A stretch of 64,000 bases of DNA from Hymenobacter plasmatis. Its GTDB lineage: Bacteria; Bacteroidota; Bacteroidia; Cytophagales; Hymenobacteraceae. A program made the position numbers and the translations under genes. Shown in pieces: positions 52,347 to 61,127 of the stretch; the stretch's first letter is position 1, and each line of letters starts with the position of its first letter. Below the pieces are notes generated by a model, which was given only the letters and a program-made list of their open reading frames with translations, searched no databases and had not been told where the DNA came from. The stretch is from contig NZ_JAJFAW010000008.1 in the NCBI RefSeq assembly GCF_020711255.1, forward strand, positions 62,001 through 126,000, written 5' to 3'.

Positions 52347-54290
52347 TTAAGCCAGGTCGGCTTCGGCCACCTCGGCCACGGGCAGCACATCACTAGTCAC
52401 CAAGTCCTTTTCCAAGCGCAGGTTTTCGATGATGAAGTTCTGGCGGTCGGGGGTGTTTTTGCCCATGTAATACGTCAGCACCTGCTGGATGCTGCGGTCC
52501 GACTGTAGAATCACCGGCTCAAGCTTGATGTTCTCGCCGATGAACTTGCCGAACTCCTCGGGCGAAATCTCGCCCAGGCCTTTGAAGCGGGTGATTTCAG
52601 GGTTTTTGCCCAGCTTGCGCATGGCGTTCTGCTTCTCCTGCTCGTTGTAGCAGTAGATGGTTTCCTTCTTGTTGCGCACGCGGAACAGCGGCGTTTCGAG
52701 GATGAACACGTGGCCATTGCGCACCAAATCGGGGAAGAACTGCAGGAAGAACGTGAGCAGCAGCAGCCGGATGTGCATGCCGTCCACGTCAGCATCGGTG
52801 GCTACTACTACGCGGTTGTAGCGCAGGTGCTCGATGCCTTCTTCGATGTTGAGGGCGTGCTGCAGCAGGTTGAGCTCCTCGTTTTCGTACACGATTTTCT
52901 TCTTCAGTCCGAAGCAGTTCAGCGGCTTGCCGCGAAGGCTGAACACGGCTTCCAGCTCCACGTTGCGGCTCTTGGTGATGCTGCCCGAAGCCGAGTCGCC
53001 CTCGGTGATGAAGAGCGTGGTGAGCAGCTCCTTTTCGGCGCCGTCCTTGGCGTTTTCGCCCAGGTGGAAGCGGCAGTCGCGCAGCTTGCGGTTGTGTAGG
53101 TTGGCTTTTTTGGCGCGCTGGTTGGCGAGCTTTTTTACGCCGGCCATGTCCTTGCGCTCCCGCTCACTCTGCAGAATGCGCTTGAGAAGGGCATCGGCCG
53201 TGGCGGGGTTCTTGTGCAGGTAGTTGTCGAGGTGCTCCTTCACAAAGTCCAGGATGAAGCCGCGCACCGTGGGGCCGTCCTCGCCCATGTTGATGGAGCC
53301 GAGCTTGGTCTTGGTCTGGCTCTCAAACACGGGCTCCTGCACCCGCACCGAAATGGCCCCGATGATGGAGCCGCGCACGTCGGCCGCGTCAAAATCCTTC
53401 TTGTAGAATTCGCGCACGGCCTTCACCACCGCCTCGCGAAAGGCAGCCAGGTGGGTACCGCCCTGCGTGGTGTACTGGCCGTTCACGAAGGAGTAGTACT
53501 CCTCGCCGTAGTCGTTGCCATGGGTCATGGCCATCTCAATATCCGGCGCCTTTAGGTGGATAATGGGGTAGCGCAGGTGCTCCACATCGGCCTTGCGGGC
53601 CAGCAGGTCGAGCAGGCCGTTTTCGGAGTAGTACTTCTGGCCGTTGAAGTTGATGGTCAGGCCGGCGTTCAGGTAAACGTAGTTCCAGATTTGATTTTCG
53701 AGATACTCCGGGATGAAGCGGTAGTTCTTGAAAATCGTGTCGTCGGGCTGAAAAGTGACCAGCGTGCCGTTGCGCTGGCTGGTTTTCTGGGGCTTGGGGT
53801 CGCTCACCAGGTTGCCCTGGGCAAACTCGGCCGACTTCATAATGCCTTCGCGCACGCTTTGCACCAAGAAATAGCCGCTCAGCGCGTTCACAGCCTTGGT
53901 GCCCACGCCGTTCAGGCCCACCGACTTCTGGAAGACCTTGGAGTCGTATTTACCGCCGGTGTTGATTTTGCTCACCACGTCGACCACCTTGCCCAGCGGG
54001 ATGCCGCGGCCGTAGTCGCGCACCTGCACCCGGGAGTCCGATATCTTGATATCGATGGTGCGGCCGTGGCCCATCACGTGTTCGTCGATGCAGTTATCGA
54101 CCACTTCCTTCACCAATACGTAAATGCCGTCATCGTAAGCAGAACCGTCGCCGAGTTTGCCGATGTACATGCCCGGTCGCAGGCGGATGTGCTCGCGCCA
54201 ATCCAGCGAGCGGATACTGTCTTCGTTATAGCCGTGGTCGGGGACTTTGGCCTTCACTTCGGAGGCTTCGGTCAGTAGTTCGTCGTTCAT
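52347..54290 (-). CDS. parE: DNA topoisomerase IV subunit B
   Basis: The ATPase half of topoisomerase IV, 647 residues. The GHKL domain has [24 protein letters not shown] and [15 protein letters not shown]. The transducer domain and the TOPRIM domain follow, the latter with [13 protein letters not shown] and the metal-binding [12 protein letters not shown]. It ends with [13 protein letters not shown] C-terminal residues. It lies in the same direction as parC with a kinase gene between. Its terminator is strong, so ParC and ParE are expressed from separate transcripts. Confidence 0.95.
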   Translation of the reverse strand: MNDELLTEASEVKAKVPDHGYNEDSIRSLDWREHIRLRPGMYIGKLGDGSAYDDGIYVLVKEVVDNCIDEHVMGHGRTIDIKISDSRVQVRDYGRGIPLGKVVDVVSKINTGGKYDSKVFQKSVGLNGVGTKAVNALSGYFLVQSVREGIMKSAEFAQGNLVSDPKPQKTSQRNGTLVTFQPDDTIFKNYRFIPEYLENQIWNYVYLNAGLTINFNGQKYYSENGLLDLLARKADVEHLRYPIIHLKAPDIEMAMTHGNDYGEEYYSFVNGQYTTQGGTHLAAFREAVVKAVREFYKKDFDAADVRGSIIGAISVRVQEPVFESQTKTKLGSINMGEDGPTVRGFILDFVKEHLDNYLHKNPATADALLKRILQSERERKDMAGVKKLANQRAKKANLHNRKLRDCRFHLGENAKDGAEKELLTTLFITEGDSASGSITKSRNVELEAVFSLRGKPLNCFGLKKKIVYENEELNLLQHALNIEEGIEHLRYNRVVVATDADVDGMHIRLLLLTFFLQFFPDLVRNGHVFILETPLFRVRNKKETIYCYNEQEKQNAMRKLGKNPEITRFKGLGEISPEEFGKFIGENIKLEPVILQSDRSIQQVLTYYMGKNTPDRQNFIIENLRLEKDLVTSDVLPVAEVAEADLA

Positions 54291-54470
54291 TGGGCAACTG
54301 TTCTCCAGTTTTTGGGTAAAATAACGCAGAAATTAGCAGGAGGGCAAGAAATATTGCCAGCTCTTTTAGTATCACCTCGCTAATTTATTTAGTCTCCAAC
54401 ACCACTTAGCTGGCCTGGGTTCACGGGTTTTGGCCCGCCGCGCCAATTGATTTCCCCCTCTTCAAACCGC

Positions 54471-55676
54471 ATGTTTCCTCCTCTAATCAACCGGGTAATC
54501 AATCGTGGTTCGCCCCACTCCAACGTAGCCCAACAAAGCGGCGCCATTCCCGAGGCCAAGCTGGCGCCGGTGGTCCACTACACCTTCCTCCTCATTGGGC
54601 TGTCGCTGCTGGTATTTGTGCTCCATAAGCTCGACGGTATTTTGCTGCCGCTTTTCTTTTCAGCGTTGCTTTCCACCCTGCTCCTGCCCTTGGTAACCAA
54701 GCTGGAAGGCTGGGGCTGGTCGCGGGTACTGGCCATCATCGCGGCCATCCTTTTATTGGTAAGCGGGCTGGCGGGCCTCATCATTTTGTTTGGCTCCCAA
54801 ATTCTGGACCTGCGGGCCGAGCTGCCCCTGATTCAGCAGAAGCTGGCAATATTTTTTGACCAGGGCCAGCAATGGCTGCACGACCGCCTGGGCATGCGCG
54901 TGATGAGCAAGGATGAGTTTATCGACTCCTCGTTGAGCTCGGCCAAAAAATCGGCTGGCGGCTTTCTGGGCAGCACCATCAGCACCACGGCCGGCGTGCT
55001 GAGCGTAGTGACCCTGATTCCGATTTACATTTTCTGCTTTCTGTACTACCGCGACCACATGCGCCAGTTCATGTTCCGGTTTGTGGCGCCCGATAAGCGT
55101 ACCACGGTGCTGCACACCATGGACAGCATCCAGACCGTGGTGCAGGCCTACATTTCGGGGCTGCTCACGGTTATCGTCATAGTCTCGGTTCTGAACGCCA
55201 TTGGCTTGCTGATTCTGGGGGTGAAGTTCGCCGTGTTCTTTGCCATTTTTGCTTCCATTCTGGCGGTCATCCCCTACATCGGCATCATGATTGGCGCCAC
55301 CATTCCGGCCCTGATTACGCTGGTCGAAACGGGCTCGCCGGCGAAGGCGGCCGGGGTGGTGGGCGTATTTGTGTTCGTGCAGTTTCTGGAAGGCAACTTC
55401 ATCACGCCCATGATTACGGGCTCGAAGGTGAGCATCAACCCCATGGCGGCCATCGTGGCCCTTATCCTGGGTGGCGAGCTCTGGGGCACGCCCGGCATGA
55501 TTCTGAGCATCCCGCTCGTGGCCGTGCTCAAGGTGGTATTTGACTCCAACAAGACCACCGAGCCCTGGGGCTTTTTGCTCGGCGACGTGACCGACGGCGA
55601 CGACACGAAACGGGATAAATCGGACGACAAGCCCGGCTTTCTGGGCAAAGCCTGGCACATGATTAAGCGCATGTAA
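54471..55676 (+). CDS. AI-2E family transporter
   Basis: A membrane protein of about 401 residues with eight predicted helices: HYTFLLIGLSLLVFVL, LLPLFFSALLSTLLL and VLAIIAAILLLVSGLAGLIIL, then after a soluble region VVTLIPIYIFCFLYY, and two C-terminal pairs. The family includes the TqsA exporter and Na+/H+ antiporters, so the substrate is open. The C-terminal 60 residues are cytoplasmic and Asp/Lys rich (DVTDGDDTKRDKSDDKPG). I use ATG 54471 rather than TTG 54447. Its last 345 bases are repeated at 56340-56708. Confidence 0.88.
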   Translation: MFPPLINRVINRGSPHSNVAQQSGAIPEAKLAPVVHYTFLLIGLSLLVFVLHKLDGILLPLFFSALLSTLLLPLVTKLEGWGWSRVLAIIAAILLLVSGLAGLIILFGSQILDLRAELPLIQQKLAIFFDQGQQWLHDRLGMRVMSKDEFIDSSLSSAKKSAGGFLGSTISTTAGVLSVVTLIPIYIFCFLYYRDHMRQFMFRFVAPDKRTTVLHTMDSIQTVVQAYISGLLTVIVIVSVLNAIGLLILGVKFAVFFAIFASILAVIPYIGIMIGATIPALITLVETGSPAKAAGVVGVFVFVQFLEGNFITPMITGSKVSINPMAAIVALILGGELWGTPGMILSIPLVAVLKVVFDSNKTTEPWGFLLGDVTDGDDTKRDKSDDKPGFLGKAWHMIKRM

Positions 55677-55770
55677 AGCTTGGCGGGTGGGTCTGCTCGA
55701 CCGCAACCCCTTAGTAGCCTTCGCAGTATATTCTAGGAAGTTTTCCTTTCCACTAAACCCTATTATATCC

Positions 55771-56247
55771 ATGGCTACGACCACCGAAACCACTGCCCGC
55801 GCTTACAACGACCTGGTTGAAATCAACAAAACCGCGGCCAAAGGCTACCAGGAAGCCGCCGAAGGCGTGACCAACCCCCAACTCAAATCGGAGTTGAGCC
55901 GGCTCTCGCAGCAGCGGGCCCAGTTTGCCTCGGAGCTCACCCAGCGCGCCAGCCAGTACGGCCTGAGCACGACCACCCACGGCACAGTAGAGGGCGCGCT
56001 AACCGACGCCGCCGCCGCAGTGCACCGTGGCTGGATTAACATCAAATCGGCCATCACCGGCCATGATGATGCGGCTATCCTGGGCGAGTGCGAAACCGGC
56101 GATGCGACGGCTCTGCAAGCCTACGAAACGGCTTTGGAATCGACTGACTTGCCCACCGAAGCCAAGCGGGTAATCGAACAGCAGCACAGCCAGGTTCTGC
56201 AAGCCAAAAACTGGGTCACGCAGCAGAAAGGCACCTTGAAACGGTAA
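55771..56247 (+). CDS. PA2169-family four-helix-bundle protein, copy 1
   Basis: A 158-residue ferritin-like helical protein: ARAYNDLVEINKTAAKGYQEAAEGV, LSRLSQQRAQFASELTQRA and ILGECETGDATALQAYETAL. The family (PA2169/DUF2383) has unknown function and is often linked to stress or envelope genes. It lies 94 bases after the transporter and has its own terminator. A clear paralogue follows at 56795. Confidence 0.88.
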   Translation: MATTTETTARAYNDLVEINKTAAKGYQEAAEGVTNPQLKSELSRLSQQRAQFASELTQRASQYGLSTTTHGTVEGALTDAAAAVHRGWINIKSAITGHDDAAILGECETGDATALQAYETALESTDLPTEAKRVIEQQHSQVLQAKNWVTQQKGTLKR

Positions 56248-56288
56248 ATAATTACCGGGCATTTAGCCCAATTAGCGTAGAAAGAACG

Positions 56289-56331
56289 AGCCCCATCGGC
56301 TGCAAGCTTTGCAGCCGATGGGGCTTTTTTC
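56289..56331 (+). terminator. intrinsic terminator after PA2169 copy 1
   Basis: A perfect 15-bp stem (56289-56303 with 56311-56325, AGCCCCATCGGCTGC), a 7-base loop and six T. Confidence 0.9.
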
Positions 56332-56339
56332 GTGGCATT

Positions 56340-56708
56340 TACCAACCTACGTCATTACTGACACCGGCTTGCCCGGCGAAGGCGGCCGGGGTGGTGGGCG
56401 TGTTTGTGCAGTTTCTGGAAGGCAACTTCATTACGCCCATGATTACGGGCTCGAAGGTGAGCATCAACCCCATGGCGGCCATCGTGGCCCTTATCCTGGG
56501 TGGCGAGCTCTGGGGCACGCCCGGCATGATTCTGAGCATCCCGCTCGTGGCCGTGCTCAAGGTCGTGTTCGATTCCAACAAGACCACCGAGCCCTGGGGC
56601 TTTTTGCTGGGCGACGTAACCGACGGGGATGACACCAAACGGGACAAATCGGACGATAAGCCCGGCTTTCTGGGCAAAGCCTGGCACGTGGTAAAGCTGA
56701 TGCAATGA
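56340..56708 (+). pseudogene. 3' fragment of a second AI-2E transporter gene
   Basis: From about 56366 to the stop at 56708 the DNA is nearly identical to the last 345 bases of the transporter gene at 54471. It includes TGGAAGGCAACTTCAT and a block of over 150 bases with no difference. It has a 6-base in-frame deletion (VFVFVQF becomes VFVQF) and a different last few codons (HVVKLMQ for HMIKRM). Most other differences are synonymous. There is no start codon or membrane N-terminus, so the 110 or so remaining codons are a remnant of a once full-length paralogue. Confidence 0.85.
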
Positions 56709-56794
56709 CAGCTTAACCATGTTTTATTATATCAGGCATTGTTTTTATTATAAAAAAATCCCTAACTTCATGACTCACCAATTATTTTATAACT

Positions 56795-57277
56795 ATGACA
56801 ACGCCCAATGAAAAATTAGCCCGCGCTTATATCGACCTCGTCGAAATTAACAAGTCAGCCAATAAAGGATATCAGGAAGCGGCTTCGGGGGTATCTACTC
56901 CTCAAATCAAGACGGAGCTAAAGCACCTTGCAGACCAACGAGCACAATTCGCTTCGGAGCTAGCGCAACAAGCCAGCCGCTTTGGCGTGAAAACCGATAC
57001 TAAAATGACCGTGGAAAGCTCTTTCACCAACGTGGCCTCAACGGTGCAGCGCAACTGGATGAATGTAAAGACTGCCGTCTCCGGGCACAACGAAGCTGTC
57101 ATTCTGAACGAATGCGAAACCGTCGATACCACGGCCCTCAAGGCCTACGATATGGCTCTGAAGGAGCCCGACCTGCCCCAGCCAGTTAAGCAAGTCATCG
57201 AACAGCAGCGGAACCAGATTGTGTCCGCTAAAAACACCCTGTCCCAGCTGAAAAACCAAGCCAAGAGCAACAGATAG
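56795..57277 (+). CDS. PA2169-family four-helix-bundle protein, copy 2
   Basis: A 160-residue paralogue of the protein at 55771. It shares ARAYxDLVEINK, KGYQEAA, QRAQFASEL, the NEC/GECET motif and QVIEQQ. The protein sequences have diverged more (roughly half identical by eye) than the neighbouring transporter fragments. It is preceded by an AT-rich 86-base gap and ends with its own terminator. Its function is unknown, and it is presumably related to that of copy 1. Confidence 0.88.
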   Translation: MTTPNEKLARAYIDLVEINKSANKGYQEAASGVSTPQIKTELKHLADQRAQFASELAQQASRFGVKTDTKMTVESSFTNVASTVQRNWMNVKTAVSGHNEAVILNECETVDTTALKAYDMALKEPDLPQPVKQVIEQQRNQIVSAKNTLSQLKNQAKSNR

Positions 57278-57337
57278 TGCGGCGATAGCCGTTAGTAGCT
57301 ACCAGACGGTACGCTGCCAATTGGCCGCTCAGAGCGC

Positions 57338-57369
57338 AAAAAAGGCAGTCCGTAAGGGCTGCCTTTTTT
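57338..57369. terminator. intrinsic terminator after PA2169 copy 2
   Basis: AAAAAAGGCAG / CTGCCTTTTTT stem with a 10-base loop; A and T tracts on the two sides make it potentially bidirectional. Confidence 0.85.
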
Positions 57370-57371
57370 AG

Positions 57372-57400
57372 TTGTGCAACCTTATGCCGGGCTAAATTTG
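57372..57400 (+). promoter_or_regulatory. promoter of the exonuclease/GIY-YIG gene
   Basis: TTG (57372-57374), 18 bases, TAAATTTG (57393-57400), a full -7 match, 38 bases before the start codon. Confidence 0.65.
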
Positions 57401-57437
57401 TTAGTCTTCTTTCCGACCACCATCCCGGCCCTGCGAT

Positions 57438-58925
57438 TTGTACGCCATCATTGACCTTGAAACCACCGGCGGGCAGCCCACCCAGGACCGCATCACCGAA
57501 ATAGCGATATACATTCACGACGGCGAGAAAATCGTGGACGAGTACGCCACGCTGCTCAACCCCGGCCGGGCCATTCCGCCGTTCATTACCCAGCTCACCG
57601 GCATCACCAACGACATGGTGAGCGACGCGCCCCGGTTCCACGAAGTGGCCCGCAAAGTGGTGGAAATGACCGAAGGCTGCGTGTTTGTGGCCCACAACGT
57701 CAGGTTCGACTACTCGTTTCTGAAGAAGGAATTTGCCGACCTGGGCTACAACTATTCCCGCAAAACCCTGTGCACGGTGCGCCTGAGCCGCTCGCTCATT
57801 CCCGGCCAGCCCAGCTACAGCCTCGGCAAGCTGTGTCAGAACATCGGCATTGAGCTGGAAAACCGCCACCGCGCTGCCGGCGACGCCCACGCCACCGCCA
57901 TCCTGTTTGGCCGGCTACTCAAGATTACCCAGGAAAGCGAAAACGTGCCCCACGGCACCGACACCAGCCACACCCTGGCCCGCGTGGATGCCTTGGCGCC
58001 CGCCGGCAACCGGCCCCAAACCGCCACCAAAACGCCCTCGCCCAAGCGCGTGGCCGCCGTGCAGACCGCTATTCGGGAAGCCCTGATGCCGCCGCTGCTG
58101 TCGGCTTCGGTGGTGGCGAATCTGCCGCAGGCCACGGGCGTGTACTACTTCCACAACGAGGCCGGCGAGGTGATTTACGTGGGCAAGAGCATCAACATTT
58201 ACAAGCGCATCCAGCAGCACTTCGCCGTCGATGTAAAGTCGCGCAAGAGCCTCGAATTCAAGAACTCCATTGCCGACATCACCTGGGAACTTACCGGCTC
58301 TGAGCTGGTAGCGCTGCTCTACGAGTCGCACCTCATCAAACAGCTCAAGCCGGCCTACAACCGCGCCCAACGGCGTTCGGTGTTCCCGGCGGGCATTTAC
58401 CTACGCGTAGACGAGCAGGGCTACAAGCGCCTGGCCTACGGCCGCGCCGATGCCCGCAACGCCGAAATCCCCATTATCGCGCTGGGCAACCAGTACAAGG
58501 CCCAGGGCTTTCTGTACCACAAAGTGGCCAAATACAACCTGTGCCAGAAGCTCTGCGGCCTCTACAAAACCCAGGGCGCCTGCTTCGACTACCAGGTGCA
58601 CCACTGCCAGGGCGCCTGCCTGGGCCTGGAGCCGCCCGAGAGCTACAACCAGCGCGTGGATGAGGCCATCGACAGCATCAGCTACGAGCACGAAACCTTC
58701 GTCGTCATTGGCGCGGGCCGCACCGAGCTGGAAAAGAGCATTGTGCTGGTCGAGAACGGCCGCTACCGCGGCTTCGCCTACGTCGACGAGACGTTCTCGG
58801 CCCGCAAGTTGGCTGATTTCCGGGACGTTATCCAACCATTCACCGACAACAAAGACACCCAGCAGATTATCCGCCATCACCTGCGCACCAAGCACAAAGG
58901 CGAACGGGTGAAGGTTTTTGGGTAG
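57438..58925 (+). CDS. DEDDh exonuclease fused to a GIY-YIG (UvrC/Cho-like) nuclease
   Basis: A 495-residue protein with two nucleases. Residues 1 to about 170 are a DnaQ-like 3'-5' exonuclease with IDLETTG (Asp/Glu), AHNVRFDYSFL and the HRAAGDAHATA motif holding the DEDDh His and Asp. From about 225, LPQATGVYYFHNEAGEVIYVGKS is a GIY-YIG domain like the N-terminal nuclease of UvrC. A cysteine cluster (LCQKLCG...GACFDYQ...CQGACLG) resembles the Fe-S site next to the UvrC nuclease. The UvrC C-terminal nuclease is absent. Such proteins probably act in DNA repair. The start is TTG 57438. Confidence 0.9.
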   Translation: MYAIIDLETTGGQPTQDRITEIAIYIHDGEKIVDEYATLLNPGRAIPPFITQLTGITNDMVSDAPRFHEVARKVVEMTEGCVFVAHNVRFDYSFLKKEFADLGYNYSRKTLCTVRLSRSLIPGQPSYSLGKLCQNIGIELENRHRAAGDAHATAILFGRLLKITQESENVPHGTDTSHTLARVDALAPAGNRPQTATKTPSPKRVAAVQTAIREALMPPLLSASVVANLPQATGVYYFHNEAGEVIYVGKSINIYKRIQQHFAVDVKSRKSLEFKNSIADITWELTGSELVALLYESHLIKQLKPAYNRAQRRSVFPAGIYLRVDEQGYKRLAYGRADARNAEIPIIALGNQYKAQGFLYHKVAKYNLCQKLCGLYKTQGACFDYQVHHCQGACLGLEPPESYNQRVDEAIDSISYEHETFVVIGAGRTELEKSIVLVENGRYRGFAYVDETFSARKLADFRDVIQPFTDNKDTQQIIRHHLRTKHKGERVKVFG

Positions 58926-58948
58926 ATGCACTTTGAATGCATGACGAT

Positions 58949-59033
58949 GTAGGGGCGGGGCTCGCCCCCGCCCGTAGGTGGACGACTTGGCTTGAATCGT
59001 TCAACTACAGGCGGGGGCGAGCCCCGCCCCTAC
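58949..59033. repeat. GC-rich palindromic element (GTAGGGGCGGGGC type)
   Basis: The left arm 58949-58973 (GTAGGGGCGGGGCTCGCCCC...) and right arm 59010-59033 are reverse complements with a 36-base spacer. It fills the gap between two convergent genes and could terminate both. Similar GTAGGGGCG palindromes are known as dispersed repeats in many bacteria. Confidence 0.85.
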
Positions 59034-59054
59034 TTCATACGAACCTTTCAGGAG

Positions 59055-60965
59055 CTACCTCTTCCCCGCCACAATCTCATCCACTACCAGTGGGTCGAGC
59101 AGGGTGGATACGTCGCCCAGGTTGCTGGTTTCGCCTTCGGCTACTTTGCGCAGAATGCGGCGCATGATTTTGCCCGACCGGGTTTTGGGTAGGCCCGAGA
59201 CAATTTGAATTTTGTCGGGCTTGGCGATACGGCCAATTTCGGCAACCACCGCTTCGATGATGCTGGCTTCGGCGCGCCGGATTTCCATGTCAGTTGTTGG
59301 CACCCCGTCTTTGCAGATGACGTAGGCGTAGATACCCTGGCCTTTAACGTCGTGCGGGTAGCCTACCACGGCGCTTTCTACTACGTAGTCGCTCTGGTTG
59401 ATGGCATTCTCGATTTCGGCGGTGCCGAAGCGGTGGCCGCTGACGTTGATAACGTCATCGACACGCCCGATAATGCGGTAGAGGCCATTCTCGTCGCGCC
59501 GGGCGCCGTCGCCGGTGAAGTAGTAGCCGGGATAAGGCGTGAAATAGGTTTGGCGGGCACGCTCGTGGTCGCCCCAAGTGGTGCGGATGATACCGGGCCA
59601 GCTGGCCTTAATGGCAAGGTAGCCCTCCTGGTCGTTGCCTTCGATTTCGGTGCCGTCCTGGTTGAGCAGTACGGGATGCACGCCGGGCAGCGGCAGGCCC
59701 GCCCGCGCCGGCACCGAGGGCGTGATGCCGGCCAAGGCCGAAATCATGATGCCGCCGGTTTCGGTTTGCCACCACGTGTCTACGATGGGGCAGCGGCCTT
59801 TGCCCACGTGCTGGTGGTACCAGTGCCAGGCCTCCTCATTGATGGGCTCGCCCACCGAACCCAGCACGCGCAGGCTGCTGAGCGAATACGCCAGCACGTG
59901 GTCGAGGGGCGCGGCCATCAGCGAGCGAATGGCAGTGGGCGCGGTATAGAAAATAGTGACATGGTGCTTGTCAATCACCTCCCAGAAGCGGCCCGGCGAT
60001 GGATAAGTGGGCACGCCTTCAAACATGAGCGTGGTGCTGCCCGCCAGCAGGGGCCCGTAGAGGCCGTAGGTGTGGCCCGTAACCCAGCCAATGTCGGCGG
60101 TGCACCAGTACACGTCGTTTTCCTCTACCTGAAACACGTTGCGGAAGGTAAAATCGGCCCAGACCATGTAGCCGGCCTGGGTGTGCACCACGCCCTTGGG
60201 CTTGCCGGTGCTGCCGCTGGTGTACAGGATAAAGAGCGGGTCTTCGGCCTCCATTTCGGCCACCGGGCATTCTTTTTCCACGTCCTTCACCTCGTCGTGG
60301 TACCATACATCGCGGCCTTCCTCCCACTGCACCGGCCAGCCGGTGTGCTCCACCACTATCACGCGGCGCACCGAAGGGCAATTTTGCAAGGCTTCGTCGA
60401 CCACCGACTTCACCGGAATCTGCTTGGCGCCGCGGTTCAGGCCGTCGGCGGTGAGGACCACCTGGGCTTCGGCGTCGTTGACCCTGTCGGCAATGGCCGT
60501 GGCCGAAAAGCCCGCAAACACCACCGAGTGCACGGCCCCGATGCGGGCACAGGCGAGCACGGCCACCGCCAGCTGCGGAATCATGGGCATGTAGATGATG
60601 ACCCGGTCGCCTTTTTTGACGCCATTTTTTAGGAGCACGTTCCCAAACTGGCAGGTATGCTCGTGCAGCTCGCGGTAGGTCAGGCGCAGGTGGCGGGTTT
60701 TGGGGTCGTTGGGCTCGAAGATGATAGCCAGCTTGTTGCCGCGTAGGGCCAGGTGGCGGTCGAGGCAGTTTTCGGTGAGGTTGAGCCGGGCGCCTTCAAA
60801 CCAGGTACTCCGTCCTTCGGGCGAAAACTCGCCGCCTTTCACCTTATCCCACTTGCGTCGCCAGGTGAAGGGTTCGGCGATGTCGCCCCAAAAGGCATCG
60901 GGGTCCGCGATGGACTGCTTGTAGGCGACGTGGTATTGCTCTAAGGTGCGAATGCGGGAGTGCAT
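59055..60965 (-). CDS. acs: acetyl-CoA synthetase
   Basis: Acs activates acetate to acetyl-CoA through acetyl-AMP. The 636-residue protein is of full length, with the A3 motif FILYTSGSTGKPKGV, WWQTETGG and the acetylatable lysine in KTRSGKIMRRIL near the C-terminus. YFTGDGARRDENGLYRIIGRVDDVINVSGHR is the hinge and A8 region. It is followed upstream by a second, more distant synthetase on the same strand, 162 bases away. Confidence 0.96.
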   Translation of the reverse strand: MHSRIRTLEQYHVAYKQSIADPDAFWGDIAEPFTWRRKWDKVKGGEFSPEGRSTWFEGARLNLTENCLDRHLALRGNKLAIIFEPNDPKTRHLRLTYRELHEHTCQFGNVLLKNGVKKGDRVIIYMPMIPQLAVAVLACARIGAVHSVVFAGFSATAIADRVNDAEAQVVLTADGLNRGAKQIPVKSVVDEALQNCPSVRRVIVVEHTGWPVQWEEGRDVWYHDEVKDVEKECPVAEMEAEDPLFILYTSGSTGKPKGVVHTQAGYMVWADFTFRNVFQVEENDVYWCTADIGWVTGHTYGLYGPLLAGSTTLMFEGVPTYPSPGRFWEVIDKHHVTIFYTAPTAIRSLMAAPLDHVLAYSLSSLRVLGSVGEPINEEAWHWYHQHVGKGRCPIVDTWWQTETGGIMISALAGITPSVPARAGLPLPGVHPVLLNQDGTEIEGNDQEGYLAIKASWPGIIRTTWGDHERARQTYFTPYPGYYFTGDGARRDENGLYRIIGRVDDVINVSGHRFGTAEIENAINQSDYVVESAVVGYPHDVKGQGIYAYVICKDGVPTTDMEIRRAEASIIEAVVAEIGRIAKPDKIQIVSGLPKTRSGKIMRRILRKVAEGETSNLGDVSTLLDPLVVDEIVAGKR

Positions 60966-61127
60966 AGTGGGGAAGGTTGGGGTGAAAGGTTGAGTTTAGA
61001 AGCGAGTATCCGCTAGCTAAGGCGGCTGGGAATCCGCGGGCCTTGGCGGGCCGGCTCAACTTAGCCATGCAAGGAATGAAATATATTAGACACCCCCACA
61101 AGGCCCAAGCCGGCTTGGCTTGAGCCG

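Noticed and set aside
56391..56708. Treating the transporter fragment as a small membrane protein gene
   Set aside because: It lacks the first three quarters of the family, has no plausible start signal, and is a near copy of the 3' end of the intact neighbour.
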